Positions 20,779 to 27,156 of a DNA stretch of 27,333 nucleotides are shown one piece after another. The translations under genes and the position numbers were made by a program. Under the pieces are notes generated by a model, which was not told where the DNA came from, searched no databases, and saw only the letters and a program-made list of their open reading frames with translations. Positions within the stretch are counted from its first letter, which is position 1. The number at the start of each line of letters is the position of its first letter. The stretch lies in IMG/VR virus record IMGVR_UViG_3300042260_000700, positions 1-27,333 of that record. The stretch is one strand, 5' to 3'. The DNA comes from a virus.

Positions 20779-20805
20779 AGAGTCGACTTAGGTTGGCTCT
20801 TTTTT
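20779..20805 (+). terminator. intrinsic terminator of the cassette array
   Basis: GAGTCGAC 20780-20787 pairs with GTTGGCTC 20792-20799 (8 bp including G-U pairs), loop TTAG, then six T. Confidence 0.88.
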
Positions 20806-20863
20806 ACTGGGTGATATTTATATATGTAGAGTTGCGGCTACCATGTAAAATATTTTTAAAGAA

Positions 20864-20906
20864 GCCTTGTATTTTTCGAGGTTGCGGTCTCTACTCAATA
20901 CAAGGC
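20864..20906 (+). promoter_or_regulatory. hairpin in the leader of the second HNH gene
   Basis: GCCTTGTAT 20864-20872 pairs perfectly with ATACAAGGC 20898-20906 (9 bp, 25-nt loop), 11 nt before the ATG. It could limit or direct translation of the endonuclease; leader hairpins that restrain translation are known for T4 intron endonucleases. Confidence 0.55.
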
Positions 20907-20917
20907 TATTTACTAGT

Positions 20918-21490
20918 ATGAATTATCAAAGAATACATGATCAAATCATTGAACGTGCGAAAACAAGAAAATTAAAAGGTTATCGTGAACGACATCACAT
21001 CAACCCGCGGTGTCTAGGTGGAACAGATGATTTAGATAATCTAGTTGAATTAACGGCTCGCGAGCATTTTATTATACATAAATTACTATGCGAAATTTAT
21101 CCTAATAATAACAAATTAATTTATGCATACTGGATGATGTGTAATATGAAATCTAATACACAAAATCGAAGTTATTTAATTAGTTCACACGAATACGAAC
21201 GAGCTAGATTGTTATTTAGCTATATGCATAGTAATAGAATAATAACTTCAGATACGAGAGAAAAATTAAGATTAGCTAGATTAGGTAAGACTATTAATAT
21301 GCCTAATGGCCCATATACCCATACTACAGAAGCACGAGAGAAAATTCGAAATTCTAAGTTAGGAAAAAAACGAGGACCGTTGTCAGAAGACCAGAAAACT
21401 AAAATGTCATTAAAATTAAAAGGACGTAAGTTATCTGATGATCATAAGAAAAAAATAAGTGAGGCTCGTAAACGGAAAACTAATTTGTAG
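20918..21490 (+). CDS. HNH homing endonuclease with NUMOD3 repeats
   Basis: 190 aa from ATG 20918. The HNH core is ERHHINPRCLGGTDD (24-38) then NLVELTAREHFIIHKL. The C-terminal half has NUMOD3-type repeats (TREKLRLARLGKT, AREKIRNSKLGKK, SDDHKKKISEARK) for DNA binding. The N-terminal 80 residues are clearly related to the antisense HNH gene at 12894, while the C-termini differ, suggesting domain exchange or retargeting. It sits between a terminator and the repeat region and interrupts no recognisable gene. Confidence 0.88.
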   Translation: MNYQRIHDQIIERAKTRKLKGYRERHHINPRCLGGTDDLDNLVELTAREHFIIHKLLCEIYPNNNKLIYAYWMMCNMKSNTQNRSYLISSHEYERARLLFSYMHSNRIITSDTREKLRLARLGKTINMPNGPYTHTTEAREKIRNSKLGKKRGPLSEDQKTKMSLKLKGRKLSDDHKKKISEARKRKTNL

Positions 21491-21922
21491 AATTAGATTT
21501 TACGGGTACTGCAGAAGAATATATAGTATACGAATACGAAGAATACAACATATAGAGATACAAGTATTATTAAGTATAATGTATATAAGAGAGTATATAC
21601 ACATACATATAAAGATTCTCTATTACCCAGGTTTTTCCATAAGAAAACCCCGAGACGCTACTACAGGGCGAAAAACGGTGTCAGAGTCTAGTAGCATCTT
21701 CCCCTCCCTGTTATTTTTTGTTTGCATTCAGTAAAAGTACTAGACGTATATTTAGATTGAATTGTGGTTTTAGTGTCTAGTAGCATCAGCGCGGAATGGT
21801 TATATATATCTTTGCCTGTCCTTTTTATTTTTACGGGGCGTATGCTCTTTATTGCCTAGCGGGTGGATATCTTGCATCCTAGACCCGGTCAATGTTCTTA
21901 AACGCAGTCTAACAAGGTCTTT
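21491..21922 (+). other. gene-free region with hairpins and a 13-bp direct repeat
   Basis: No credible gene. GTCTAGTAGCATC occurs twice (21686-21698 and 21775-21787). AGACGCTACT near 21655 pairs with AGTAGCATCT (9 of 10 positions). A hairpin GGTTTT/AAAACC lies near 21630-21650. The first 110 nt are rich in ATATA-type sequence. The combination with the downstream T-tract repeats suggests a control, replication or packaging locus. Confidence 0.5.
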
Positions 21923-22230
21923 TATTTTTAGTCCAAAAGGGCCACAATGTCTTATTTTTAGACCGAATGGCCATCTCCTCCCAGCCTGGTTTATTTTTAG
22001 TCCAAAGTGCGTTCTATTTTTAGTCCATTATGCGTCTCTATATATAGTAATTTCAATACCATCTATTTTTAGTCCACGATGCGTTGCGTTATATATATGG
22101 TTCTGAATGCGTCTATTTTTAGTCCATTATGTGTTATTTTTAGGGTATTTTTAGAGCAATAGCCGTTTATTTTTAGTTTATTTGCCGTCCTATTTTTAGA
22201 AGAGGCCTCATTTTTAGGTGCTATTTTTAG
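21923..22230 (+). repeat. phased TATTTTTAG repeat array
   Basis: TATTTTTAG (one copy CATTTTTAG) starts at 21923, 21953, 21992, 22015, 22064, 22114, 22135, 22146, 22168, 22191, 22209 and 22222, all on the plus strand. Steps include 11, 21, 22, 23, 30, 39, 49 and 50, close to multiples of 10.5 bp. Five copies carry the longer form TATTTTTAGTCCA, four of them followed by a TGCGT- or TGTGT-type element. Phased T-tracts are expected to bend DNA. No ORF is supported here. Confidence 0.85.
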
Positions 22231-22293
22231 GTTTTGATTCGGTTTACTAGCTATTGAGAGTAAACATTTGCCGTTACTTTTAGACGTTAGCGC

Positions 22294-22327
22294 TTGGATT
22301 CGGGATATATATTTCATATAATATAAG
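22294..22327 (+). promoter_or_regulatory. class II phage promoter
   Basis: TTGGATTCG at 22294 and TATAATATAAG at 22317, spacing 23. It drives the short unit 22343-22605. Confidence 0.7.
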
Positions 22328-22342
22328 AGTAAAAAGGAAAAG

Positions 22343-22423
22343 ATGGAAATCATTGGATACATTGCCGTAGCGGCCATATCGACCTTGCTTGTAGTAGGCA
22401 TTGTAAAAGAATTGAAACGTTAG
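22343..22423 (+). CDS. 26-aa membrane peptide
   Basis: MEIIGYIAVAAISTLLVVGI followed by a VKELKR tail: one hydrophobic span and a basic end. AAAAGGAAAAG upstream gives a reasonable ribosome site, 4-10 nt before the ATG. It is the only ORF in a transcript made by a class II promoter and closed by a terminator, with a structured RNA after it. Topology resembles type I toxin peptides and small phage membrane modulators; no homology is claimed. Confidence 0.6.
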   Translation: MEIIGYIAVAAISTLLVVGIVKELKR

Positions 22424-22605
22424 AAGGGATCCTGCGTTGGCAGGACCTTCCCTATATAGTGCCGGGTTGTAACCACAGTCGATGTTCTCTGTTGGCGGCA
22501 CGACGAACACCTCAACCCGGCCGACATTCGCTAGACCTGGTTTCTCTCTCTTATTTCCCAGGCGCGCACGTAGGGAGTCAACCTTTAAGGTGGCTCCCTT
22601 TTTTT
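22423..22605 (+). ncRNA. structured RNA with intrinsic terminator
   Basis: Helices in order: GAAGG/CCTTC (22423-22450) enclosing CCTGC/GCAGG; a perfect 9-bp stem GCCGGGTTG 22461-22469 / CAACCCGGC 22513-22521; CCTGG/CCAGG near 22536-22562; and the terminator stem 22572-22599. Unlike nearby AT-rich sequence this part is GC-rich, as structured RNAs often are. It may be a regulatory RNA or the 3' UTR of the 26-aa gene. Family unknown. Confidence 0.6.
22572..22605 (+). terminator. intrinsic terminator
   Basis: AGGGAGTCA...CC pairs with GG...TGGCTCCCT (11 bp with one bulge), 5-nt loop, followed by seven T. Confidence 0.9.
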
Positions 22606-22720
22606 ATGTTCAATCGATGGTTTAAGTTCAACCAAAGATTTAAGTAGATTTCCATAGACATTGCCTATTAGGATCCAACTTTCCATAAAAACATTTTATG
22701 AAACTTTTTTTGCAAAATGC

Positions 22721-22751
22721 TTGACACGCGCGGATATTATACTTATCTTTA
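22721..22751 (+). promoter_or_regulatory. class I promoter, variant
   Basis: TTGACACGCG at 22721 and TTATCTTTA at 22743, spacing 22. Its -33 box differs from the TTAGGATCG form in the other copies. First promoter of the early region. Confidence 0.75.
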
Positions 22752-22773
22752 TGTAAATTAAAAAATAAGAGAT

Positions 22774-22929
22774 ATGTATAGTTTAAAGTGTGATTATTAT
22801 AAAAAGGAATTCAACACAACTAATGAGTTGATAGATGATATTATGATGAGTGGAATGGATCCTAACTATGAAATAACTTATAATGGGATTGGAACTGGGG
22901 AAATGGCTATTGATTTAATTGGTTATTAA
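22774..22929 (+). CDS. early small protein
   Basis: 51 aa: a basic cysteine-containing start (LKCDYYKKEF), helical centre and hydrophobic end. ATG follows AATAAGAGAT, the leader common to this region. Single-gene unit with class I promoter. Unknown function. Confidence 0.7.
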   Translation: MYSLKCDYYKKEFNTTNELIDDIMMSGMDPNYEITYNGIGTGEMAIDLIGY

Positions 22930-22962
22930 GTTAAACATTTCTGAAACTTTTCTTGAAAAAAA

Positions 22963-22994
22963 TTAGGATCGCATTCAGATAAACCTTATCTTTA
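22963..22994 (+). promoter_or_regulatory. class I promoter
   Basis: TTAGGATCGCAT at 22963 and TTATCTTTA at 22986, spacing 23, with upstream A/T tracts (TTTTCTTGAAAAAAA). Confidence 0.85.
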
Positions 22995-23016
22995 TATAAA
23001 TTAAAAAGAGAGATAT

Positions 23017-23370
23017 ATGAAAAAAGAAATTAAAACACAGTACGGAATCCAAATCACAAAGCCTTGGAGCAAAGAGATGTATGCTCATAATGAGGAAGTA
23101 GCTGATGTAGTTAAGGAGAAAGTAGCAGCAATGTTTGCCGCGGAGTTGGCAGCATTAAGAGATGATGATTTAGATTGGGAAGAAGCTCCAGAGTCACTTA
23201 AATCAATCCAAAGAGCCATTACATGTTATGGGTTTGGTTATGGCTATACCGTAGCCGAAGTAGCAGAGCGAGTATGGGATGAGATTGATGAAGCTCCTTT
23301 CTATCGTTTAAAAGACATTGCCGAAGAGTTGGAGATTGAATTAGAGAAAGGGTTTGTTGGCTTTAATTAG
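23017..23370 (+). CDS. early acidic protein
   Basis: 117 aa, acidic and helical, with a possible two-domain layout: a helical part to about 45 and a second part with CYGFGYGYTVAEVAERVWDE. No known motif. Own class I promoter and the leader GAGAGATAT before ATG. Probably an early host-takeover protein by position; function unknown. Confidence 0.8.
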   Translation: MKKEIKTQYGIQITKPWSKEMYAHNEEVADVVKEKVAAMFAAELAALRDDDLDWEEAPESLKSIQRAITCYGFGYGYTVAEVAERVWDEIDEAPFYRLKDIAEELEIELEKGFVGFN

Positions 23371-23405
23371 CCAGCAAACTTTTCTGTAACTTTTCTTGGA
23401 AAAGA

Positions 23406-23437
23406 TTAGGATCGCATTAGAATAAACCTTATCTTTA
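23406..23437 (+). promoter_or_regulatory. class I promoter
   Basis: TTAGGATCGCAT at 23406 and TTATCTTTA at 23429, spacing 23. Confidence 0.85.
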
Positions 23438-23459
23438 AGTATATTAAAAAATAAGAGAT

Positions 23460-23618
23460 ATGACAAAAGCACAAAAGAAAGCATTAGCCGAAACGTTAAG
23501 AAAGGCATTAGCTGCTACGGATGCGAAGTGGGAAGAGCAAGGACCATCAGCAGCAGCATATTGCTACGGGTACTTGATTGGTGCCATTAATGAAACCATT
23601 TACCAATTAGAAAACTAA
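23460..23618 (+). CDS. early small helical protein
   Basis: 52 aa, alanine-rich helical (KAQKKALAETLRKALAA) with a GYLIGAINETIYQ end. Followed 5 nt later by the next gene, so the two share one promoter. Unknown function. Confidence 0.7.
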   Translation: MTKAQKKALAETLRKALAATDAKWEEQGPSAAAYCYGYLIGAINETIYQLEN

Positions 23619-23623
23619 GAGCG

Positions 23624-23806
23624 ATGCTAAATTTAGATAAAGCAACATTTATCGGAGAAGGCAAATGGGTTAAAAATGTAGCTCATCAAGTCTATGAACA
23701 AGATGGTCAATATTATGCAGTTACCGTTGTTGATCAGCTCAATAAAGAAATCATGGATGATTTGACCTTTGAAATCGAAGAGAAAGATATCAATCAATAT
23801 CTCTAA
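23624..23806 (+). CDS. early small beta-rich protein
   Basis: 60 aa, beta-like (VYEQDGQYYAVTVVD) with an acidic end. Second gene of the 23460 unit, with GAGCG before its ATG. Unknown function. Confidence 0.75.
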   Translation: MLNLDKATFIGEGKWVKNVAHQVYEQDGQYYAVTVVDQLNKEIMDDLTFEIEEKDINQYL

Positions 23807-23823
23807 AAAAAGTTACAAAAAGA

Positions 23824-23881
23824 TTAGGATCGCATGATAAAAATGCTTATCTTTATATAAGGAGAAAGGGAAATGGTTCCC
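23824..23881 (+). promoter_or_regulatory. class I promoter with 5'-proximal mRNA hairpin
   Basis: TTAGGATCGCAT at 23824 and TTATCTTTA at 23847, spacing 23. About 8-12 nt after the expected start, GGGAA-ATGG-TTCCC (23868-23881) forms a tight hairpin at the mRNA 5' end. Confidence 0.8.
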
Positions 23882-23907
23882 GAAGTTAAATTTAAAAAAT
23901 AAGAGCG

Positions 23908-24102
23908 ATGAATGTACAAGAAAAAATCTTTATGTTTGAAAACCAAATTGCTTTATTGGAGGCAGCATTGGAAAATGCGAAATCTGTAACGGTAATAAAA
24001 TCGTTAGAATATCGAATCAAGCAGACTAACATGTTATTGAAAACCAGTTACAAATCCGTGTATGAGGAATACTTTGAGCCTTATAATCCTAAAAAAGATT
24101 AA
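23908..24102 (+). CDS. early small coiled-coil protein
   Basis: 64 aa, heptad-like helices (EKIFMFENQIALLEAALENA) and a tyrosine-rich tail. Leader GAGCG before ATG. Unknown function. Confidence 0.75.
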   Translation: MNVQEKIFMFENQIALLEAALENAKSVTVIKSLEYRIKQTNMLLKTSYKSVYEEYFEPYNPKKD

Positions 24103-24119
24103 AAAAAGTTGCTAATCGA

Positions 24120-24151
24120 TTAGGATCCGAAGTGAAAAATGCTTATCTTTA
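24120..24151 (+). promoter_or_regulatory. class I promoter
   Basis: TTAGGATCCGAA at 24120 and TTATCTTTA at 24143, spacing 23. Confidence 0.85.
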
Positions 24152-24173
24152 ATAAAATTAAAAAGAGAGATAT

Positions 24174-24374
24174 ATGACAAGAGACATTAACCAAGTAGAT
24201 CGTTTTAGCGCAGTAACAAGCCGCTATTATCAAGATGCACTTTGTACCGCAGTGCAAGCATTAACTCAGCAAGGCTTGCAAGCTGGATTTGATGCAGAGG
24301 ACATCAAAGCAATCCTAGGCTTCATGATGGAAACTGAGATTGATGTAACAGTTGATTGTTACGAGACTGAGTAA
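24174..24374 (+). CDS. early small acidic protein
   Basis: 66 aa, helical, alanine- and glutamine-rich centre (TAVQALTQQGLQAGFDAEDI) and acidic end. Single gene under a class I promoter. Unknown function. Confidence 0.75.
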   Translation: MTRDINQVDRFSAVTSRYYQDALCTAVQALTQQGLQAGFDAEDIKAILGFMMETEIDVTVDCYETE

Positions 24375-24401
24375 AAAAGTTTCAAAAAAGTTGGTAAAAG
24401 A

Positions 24402-24433
24402 TTAGGATCGCATGATAAAAATGCTTATCTTTA
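24402..24433 (+). promoter_or_regulatory. class I promoter
   Basis: TTAGGATCGCAT at 24402 and TTATCTTTA at 24425, spacing 23. Confidence 0.85.
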
Positions 24434-24455
24434 ATAAAATTAAAAAGAGAGATAT

Positions 24456-24680
24456 ATGACAGTAGCAGATTTAATTTACGAGTTAGAGCAATTGAACCCA
24501 GAAGCGCAAGTAAGATTTGCATCACAGCCAAATTGGCCTTTTGAGTATAGTATTGCTAGTGTAGTGCAAGTTGAGATCGAGGATCGCCGTACCGAAGAAG
24601 TTGTAGAGACTGTTTATTTGGAGGAAGGTCGTCAAATAGGTTACTTGCCGGTAGAAGCTAAAGACGAGTTAGGCTGGTAA
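24456..24680 (+). CDS. conserved hypothetical, FASQPNWPFEY family
   Basis: 74 aa. DLIYELEQLNPEAQVRFASQ, NWPFEYSIASV and YLEEGRQIGYLP match a small conserved protein found in bacteria and phages whose function I do not know. It is one of the few early proteins with a recognisable cellular-type homologue. Own class I promoter. Confidence 0.8.
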   Translation: MTVADLIYELEQLNPEAQVRFASQPNWPFEYSIASVVQVEIEDRRTEEVVETVYLEEGRQIGYLPVEAKDELGW

Positions 24681-24707
24681 AAAAGTTTCAAAAAAGTTCC
24701 AAAAAGA

Positions 24708-24765
24708 TTAGGATCCGAACATAATAAACCTTATCTTTATATAAGCAAAAAGGGAAATGGTTCCC
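24708..24765 (+). promoter_or_regulatory. class I promoter with 5'-proximal mRNA hairpin
   Basis: TTAGGATCCGAA at 24708 and TTATCTTTA at 24731, spacing 23, then hairpin GGGAA-ATGG-TTCCC (24752-24765). The leader matches that at 23847-23881. Confidence 0.8.
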
Positions 24766-24784
24766 GACCTAAAAAATAAGAGAA

Positions 24785-24976
24785 ATGGCAATAGGCAAAA
24801 AGAATTCAGGAAAATTTCAGCAAGACGCAGTAGTAGGAAGATTCTTCTCAGATGCGCGCAAACCACAAAGCATTAGCCCAATCGTTAAGGCAGCATTAGC
24901 AGCAGGTGAGAGAAACCGAATCTACCGCGAAGAGCAAGAGCGTAAGGCAGCATTAAACCCACGCTTCGTTAGATGA
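24785..24976 (+). CDS. early small basic protein
   Basis: 63 aa, basic (KKNSGKFQQDAV; RNRIYREEQERKAALNPRFVR). Possibly nucleic-acid binding. Its stop overlaps the next start (ATGA). Confidence 0.75.
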   Translation: MAIGKKNSGKFQQDAVVGRFFSDARKPQSISPIVKAALAAGERNRIYREEQERKAALNPRFVR

Positions 24977-25086
24977 TAGCAGCAGCAGTAGGCGTGCTGG
25001 GACTCACGATAATAGTTGCAGCACTGGTGAGTATCATATTCATCATAGTGGATCCGACACCAAATCCATTGACAAAAAAGTTTTAA
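24973..25086 (+). CDS. early 37-aa membrane peptide
   Basis: One hydrophobic span (AAAVGVLGLTIIVAALVSII), then a polar tail with PTPNP. ATGA coupling to the preceding gene supports translation. Unknown function. Confidence 0.65.
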   Translation: MIAAAVGVLGLTIIVAALVSIIFIIVDPTPNPLTKKF

Positions 25087-25091
25087 AAAGA

Positions 25092-25123
25092 TTAGGTTCG
25101 CATTAGAAAAATGCTTATCTTTA
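25092..25123 (+). promoter_or_regulatory. class I promoter of the sigma factor gene
   Basis: TTAGGTTCGCAT at 25092 and TTATCTTTA at 25115, spacing 23. Confidence 0.85.
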
Positions 25124-25141
25124 TAAAAAAGAGAAAGAGTT

Positions 25142-25882
25142 ATGGCAAAAAAGATTCACGTAAGTAATGGGGCAATTGTAACCGATGTTAACAGCACCCG
25201 ACAGTATGTTAAGGAGTTGAAGAAGACTCAAGGCTTATCCAAAGAGGTAGAGCAATCATTAGCAACCAAAGCCCAAGCCGGCGATGTAGCAGCACGCAAC
25301 AAGTTAGTAGAAGCCAATCTTAAATTTGCGATCCAAGTAGCCCGTCAATATCAGGGCATGGGCTTAGAGTTAGAAGACCTTATTGCATTTGCCAATATTG
25401 GACTCTTCGAAGCAGCAGAACGCTTTGACACTAGCAAGAACGTTAAGTTTGTTACCTTCGCAGTATGGTATATCAGAGCCGAGCTTCAGAAGGCACTCAA
25501 TGATTTGTCTCGCACAGTACGGATCCCATCACATCGTACAGCCACTGAAGAGTATTCCGTCAAAAGCATCCACACACCAGTAGGCGATGATGAGAACAAA
25601 GAGACTTATGCAGACCGATACTTGGAGGCTGAGTCTACCCGAAGCGCGAGAGACTACAATGACCTACGCTTTGATTTGAACCGCGCGCTAAGTCAGCTAC
25701 CTGAGAAGCAACGCGAAGCATTGACACGCTTCTATGGCATCGACCGCGAGTATGCGCAGTGTATGGAGCAGATTGCTGAAGAGCTTAATGTTACCGGAGA
25801 GCGCGCGCGCCAATTGGTTCGAGCAGCTGAGAAGAATATTACCACTGTACCGGGCATTGAATTGCTAGAACAATATCTCTAA
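25142..25882 (+). CDS. phage sigma-70 family factor
   Basis: 246 aa. Region 1.2-like helix (about 18-48); region 2 from about 49 to 118 with NLKFAIQVARQYQGMGLELEDLI and the -10 recognition/melting helices FVTFAVWYIRAELQKAL; SRTVRIPSHR (region 3.0, 123-132); region 4 (about 180-235) with PEKQREAL and a helix-turn-helix ending GERARQLVRAAEKN. It is RpoD/RpoH-like but short, with most of region 3 missing. It should bind host core RNA polymerase and redirect it to phage promoters. Placement under a class I promoter and the abundance of class II promoters elsewhere suggest it reads class II. Confidence 0.9.
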   Translation: MAKKIHVSNGAIVTDVNSTRQYVKELKKTQGLSKEVEQSLATKAQAGDVAARNKLVEANLKFAIQVARQYQGMGLELEDLIAFANIGLFEAAERFDTSKNVKFVTFAVWYIRAELQKALNDLSRTVRIPSHRTATEEYSVKSIHTPVGDDENKETYADRYLEAESTRSARDYNDLRFDLNRALSQLPEKQREALTRFYGIDREYAQCMEQIAEELNVTGERARQLVRAAEKNITTVPGIELLEQYL

Positions 25883-25899
25883 AAAAAGTTTCCAAAAGA

Positions 25900-25931
25900 T
25901 TAGGATCCGAAAGAAAAAATGCTTATCTTTA
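25900..25931 (+). promoter_or_regulatory. class I promoter
   Basis: TTAGGATCCGAA at 25900 and TTATCTTTA at 25923, spacing 23. Confidence 0.85.
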
Positions 25932-25953
25932 AGTATAATAAAAAATAAGAGAT

Positions 25954-26100
25954 ATGAAAAAAATTGACAAAGGATTAGTATTAGTAGCAGGATTGATGGT
26001 AGGCGGAATCCTCGCAGCATTTGGTAACCCAATTGGTTATGGCATTATCGCTGGTATGTTATTGACGCAGGCTTGTTTAACCGTTAAAGACGCAGCATAA
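25954..26100 (+). CDS. early two-span membrane protein
   Basis: 48 aa, glycine-rich hydrophobic segments (about 8-24 and 28-42; GYGIIAGMLLTQACL) with a basic start. Its stop shares a base with the next ATG (TAATG). Unknown function. Confidence 0.7.
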   Translation: MKKIDKGLVLVAGLMVGGILAAFGNPIGYGIIAGMLLTQACLTVKDAA

Positions 26101-26192
26101 TGTATGGGTTGAGCCAAGAAGAGTTTGAGCGCATAGTGACTCAAGCCACATTAGCAGTAATGGCGTGTATGTATGTTGATATTAATAACTAA
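26100..26192 (+). CDS. early 30-aa peptide
   Basis: MYGLSQEEFERIVTQATLAV then a cysteine-containing end. The TAATG overlap with the previous gene supports translation by coupling. Unknown. Confidence 0.5.
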   Translation: MYGLSQEEFERIVTQATLAVMACMYVDINN

Positions 26193-26202
26193 TAACAGAT
26201 AG

Positions 26203-26382
26203 ATGAAAAAGTTTAATCGTTATCAAGACAACCTCGCTTTAGTAGGCAATCAAGTAATTTCTTATACCACTCATGTAGCAACCGTCGAAGGATCCACATT
26301 GCGTGTATTAGGCTACTGGAGCAAGACAACCACCAAGCATATCAATTATGTAGCAGCAGAATTAGGCCTAAAAAAAGTTTAA
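26203..26382 (+). CDS. early small basic protein
   Basis: 59 aa, basic, beta-like (VATVEGSTLRVLGYW) with a helical end. Third gene of the unit begun at 25954. Unknown. Confidence 0.7.
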   Translation: MKKFNRYQDNLALVGNQVISYTTHVATVEGSTLRVLGYWSKTTTKHINYVAAELGLKKV

Positions 26383-26399
26383 AAAAAGTTTCCAAAAGA

Positions 26400-26431
26400 T
26401 TAGGATCCGAAGTGAAAAATGCTTATCTTTA
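26400..26431 (+). promoter_or_regulatory. class I promoter
   Basis: TTAGGATCCGAA at 26400 and TTATCTTTA at 26423, spacing 23; its left half is nearly identical to the copies at 24120 and 25900. Confidence 0.85.
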
Positions 26432-26447
26432 TAAAAAAGAAAGAGAT

Positions 26448-26606
26448 ATGATGACAAGAACCAAAGAAGAAATCCAAGACGCAAATGCATTGCTCAAAGC
26501 AATGGCAGTGTTCCTCGCAGCAAATAATATGAAGCACTTATTCGGTGATGCAATTAAAACCATTGGAGCTGCAATCGATCAAATCCACCAGGAAAAAAAA
26601 GATTAA
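26448..26606 (+). CDS. early small helical protein
   Basis: 52 aa from ATG 26448 (ATG 26451 is also possible). An in-frame ATG at 26412 lies between the promoter boxes and would not be transcribed. Helical, alanine-rich (ALLKAMAVFLAANNMKHLFG). Unknown function. Confidence 0.75.
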   Translation: MMTRTKEEIQDANALLKAMAVFLAANNMKHLFGDAIKTIGAAIDQIHQEKKD

Positions 26607-26623
26607 AAAAAGTTTCAAAAAGA

Positions 26624-26681
26624 TTAGGATCGCATTGAAAAAGTCCTTATCTTTATTATAAGGAAGTTAGGGAATAGTCCC
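26624..26681 (+). promoter_or_regulatory. class I promoter with 5'-proximal mRNA hairpin
   Basis: TTAGGATCGCAT at 26624 and TTATCTTTA at 26647, spacing 23, then hairpin GGGA-ATAG-TCCC (26670-26681). Hairpin sequence differs from the other leaders but the pairing is kept. Confidence 0.8.
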
Positions 26682-26709
26682 ACAATTTAAAACCCAAAAA
26701 AAGAGAGTT

Positions 26710-27090
26710 ATGAAAAAAAATGAATTAGTAGCACAATTGGAGGCAGCAAAGGCGTTAACCTCAGTAGTATCAATCGACAATGTAATTGAGTTGATCCTCG
26801 GCTTAGAAGAAGAGAAAAAAGGCTTCAGTTTAAAAGGAGCGCAGTTTGAAATGTTGATGGATAAAATCCAGCAAGCAGTAGACAATATAGATCGCCGCGA
26901 GTTAGTAGATAGAGAGTCAGCAGAGTTTGAGTTAGATTGGAATAATGTGGTTAGCTTAAGTGACGTAGGCGTAGACTTTGATTATGTATATAATAGCATC
27001 CGCGAAGAGTTGGAGGAGCTTATTGAGGAAGAGGAGGAAGAAGCTGAAGCTGACGACGACACAGCACCAGCAGGTACCTTTCAAAATTAA
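26710..27090 (+). CDS. early acidic protein
   Basis: 126 aa, helical, with a very acidic C-terminal stretch (EELEELIEEEEEEAEADDDT) and a TAPAGTFQN tail. No known motif. Acidic early proteins in phages are sometimes DNA mimics or host-enzyme inhibitors; no direct evidence here. Confidence 0.8.
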   Translation: MKKNELVAQLEAAKALTSVVSIDNVIELILGLEEEKKGFSLKGAQFEMLMDKIQQAVDNIDRRELVDRESAEFELDWNNVVSLSDVGVDFDYVYNSIREELEELIEEEEEEAEADDDTAPAGTFQN

Positions 27091-27099
27091 TGTAACATA

Positions 27100-27156
27100 T
27101 CTCTCAATATAGTCCAAAGGGTCAATCGAAAGGTTGGCCCATGCGGACGTGAGAGA
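27100..27156 (+). ncRNA. nested hairpin in the 3' UTR of the 26710 gene
   Basis: Three nested helices: TCTCTCA 27100-27106 / TGAGAGA 27150-27156; GTCC 27112-27115 / GGAC 27145-27148; and GGGTCAA 27119-27125 / TTGGCCC 27134-27140 with an 8-nt loop. A further TCATAA/TTATGA hairpin lies near 27172-27190 before a T-run. Either a structured small RNA or a two-step terminator. Confidence 0.55.

Noticed and set aside
21459-22106. Open frames on the plus strand in the repeat region (21459-21734, 21852-22106)
   Set aside because: Composition is low-complexity, they run through repeats and hairpins, have no leader typical of this phage and no recognisable protein features.
21923-22230. CRISPR array
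   Set aside because: The repeat unit is only 9-13 bp, spacers vary from 2 to about 41 nt, and no cas genes are present.
22069-22510. Minus-strand open frames over the repeat array and ncRNA
   Set aside because: They arise from the reverse complement of the T-tract repeats and structured RNA; no promoter or leader is visible.
22459-22647. Plus-strand ORF across the structured RNA and terminator
   Set aside because: It would be translated through the 9-bp stem and the terminator and has no ribosome site.
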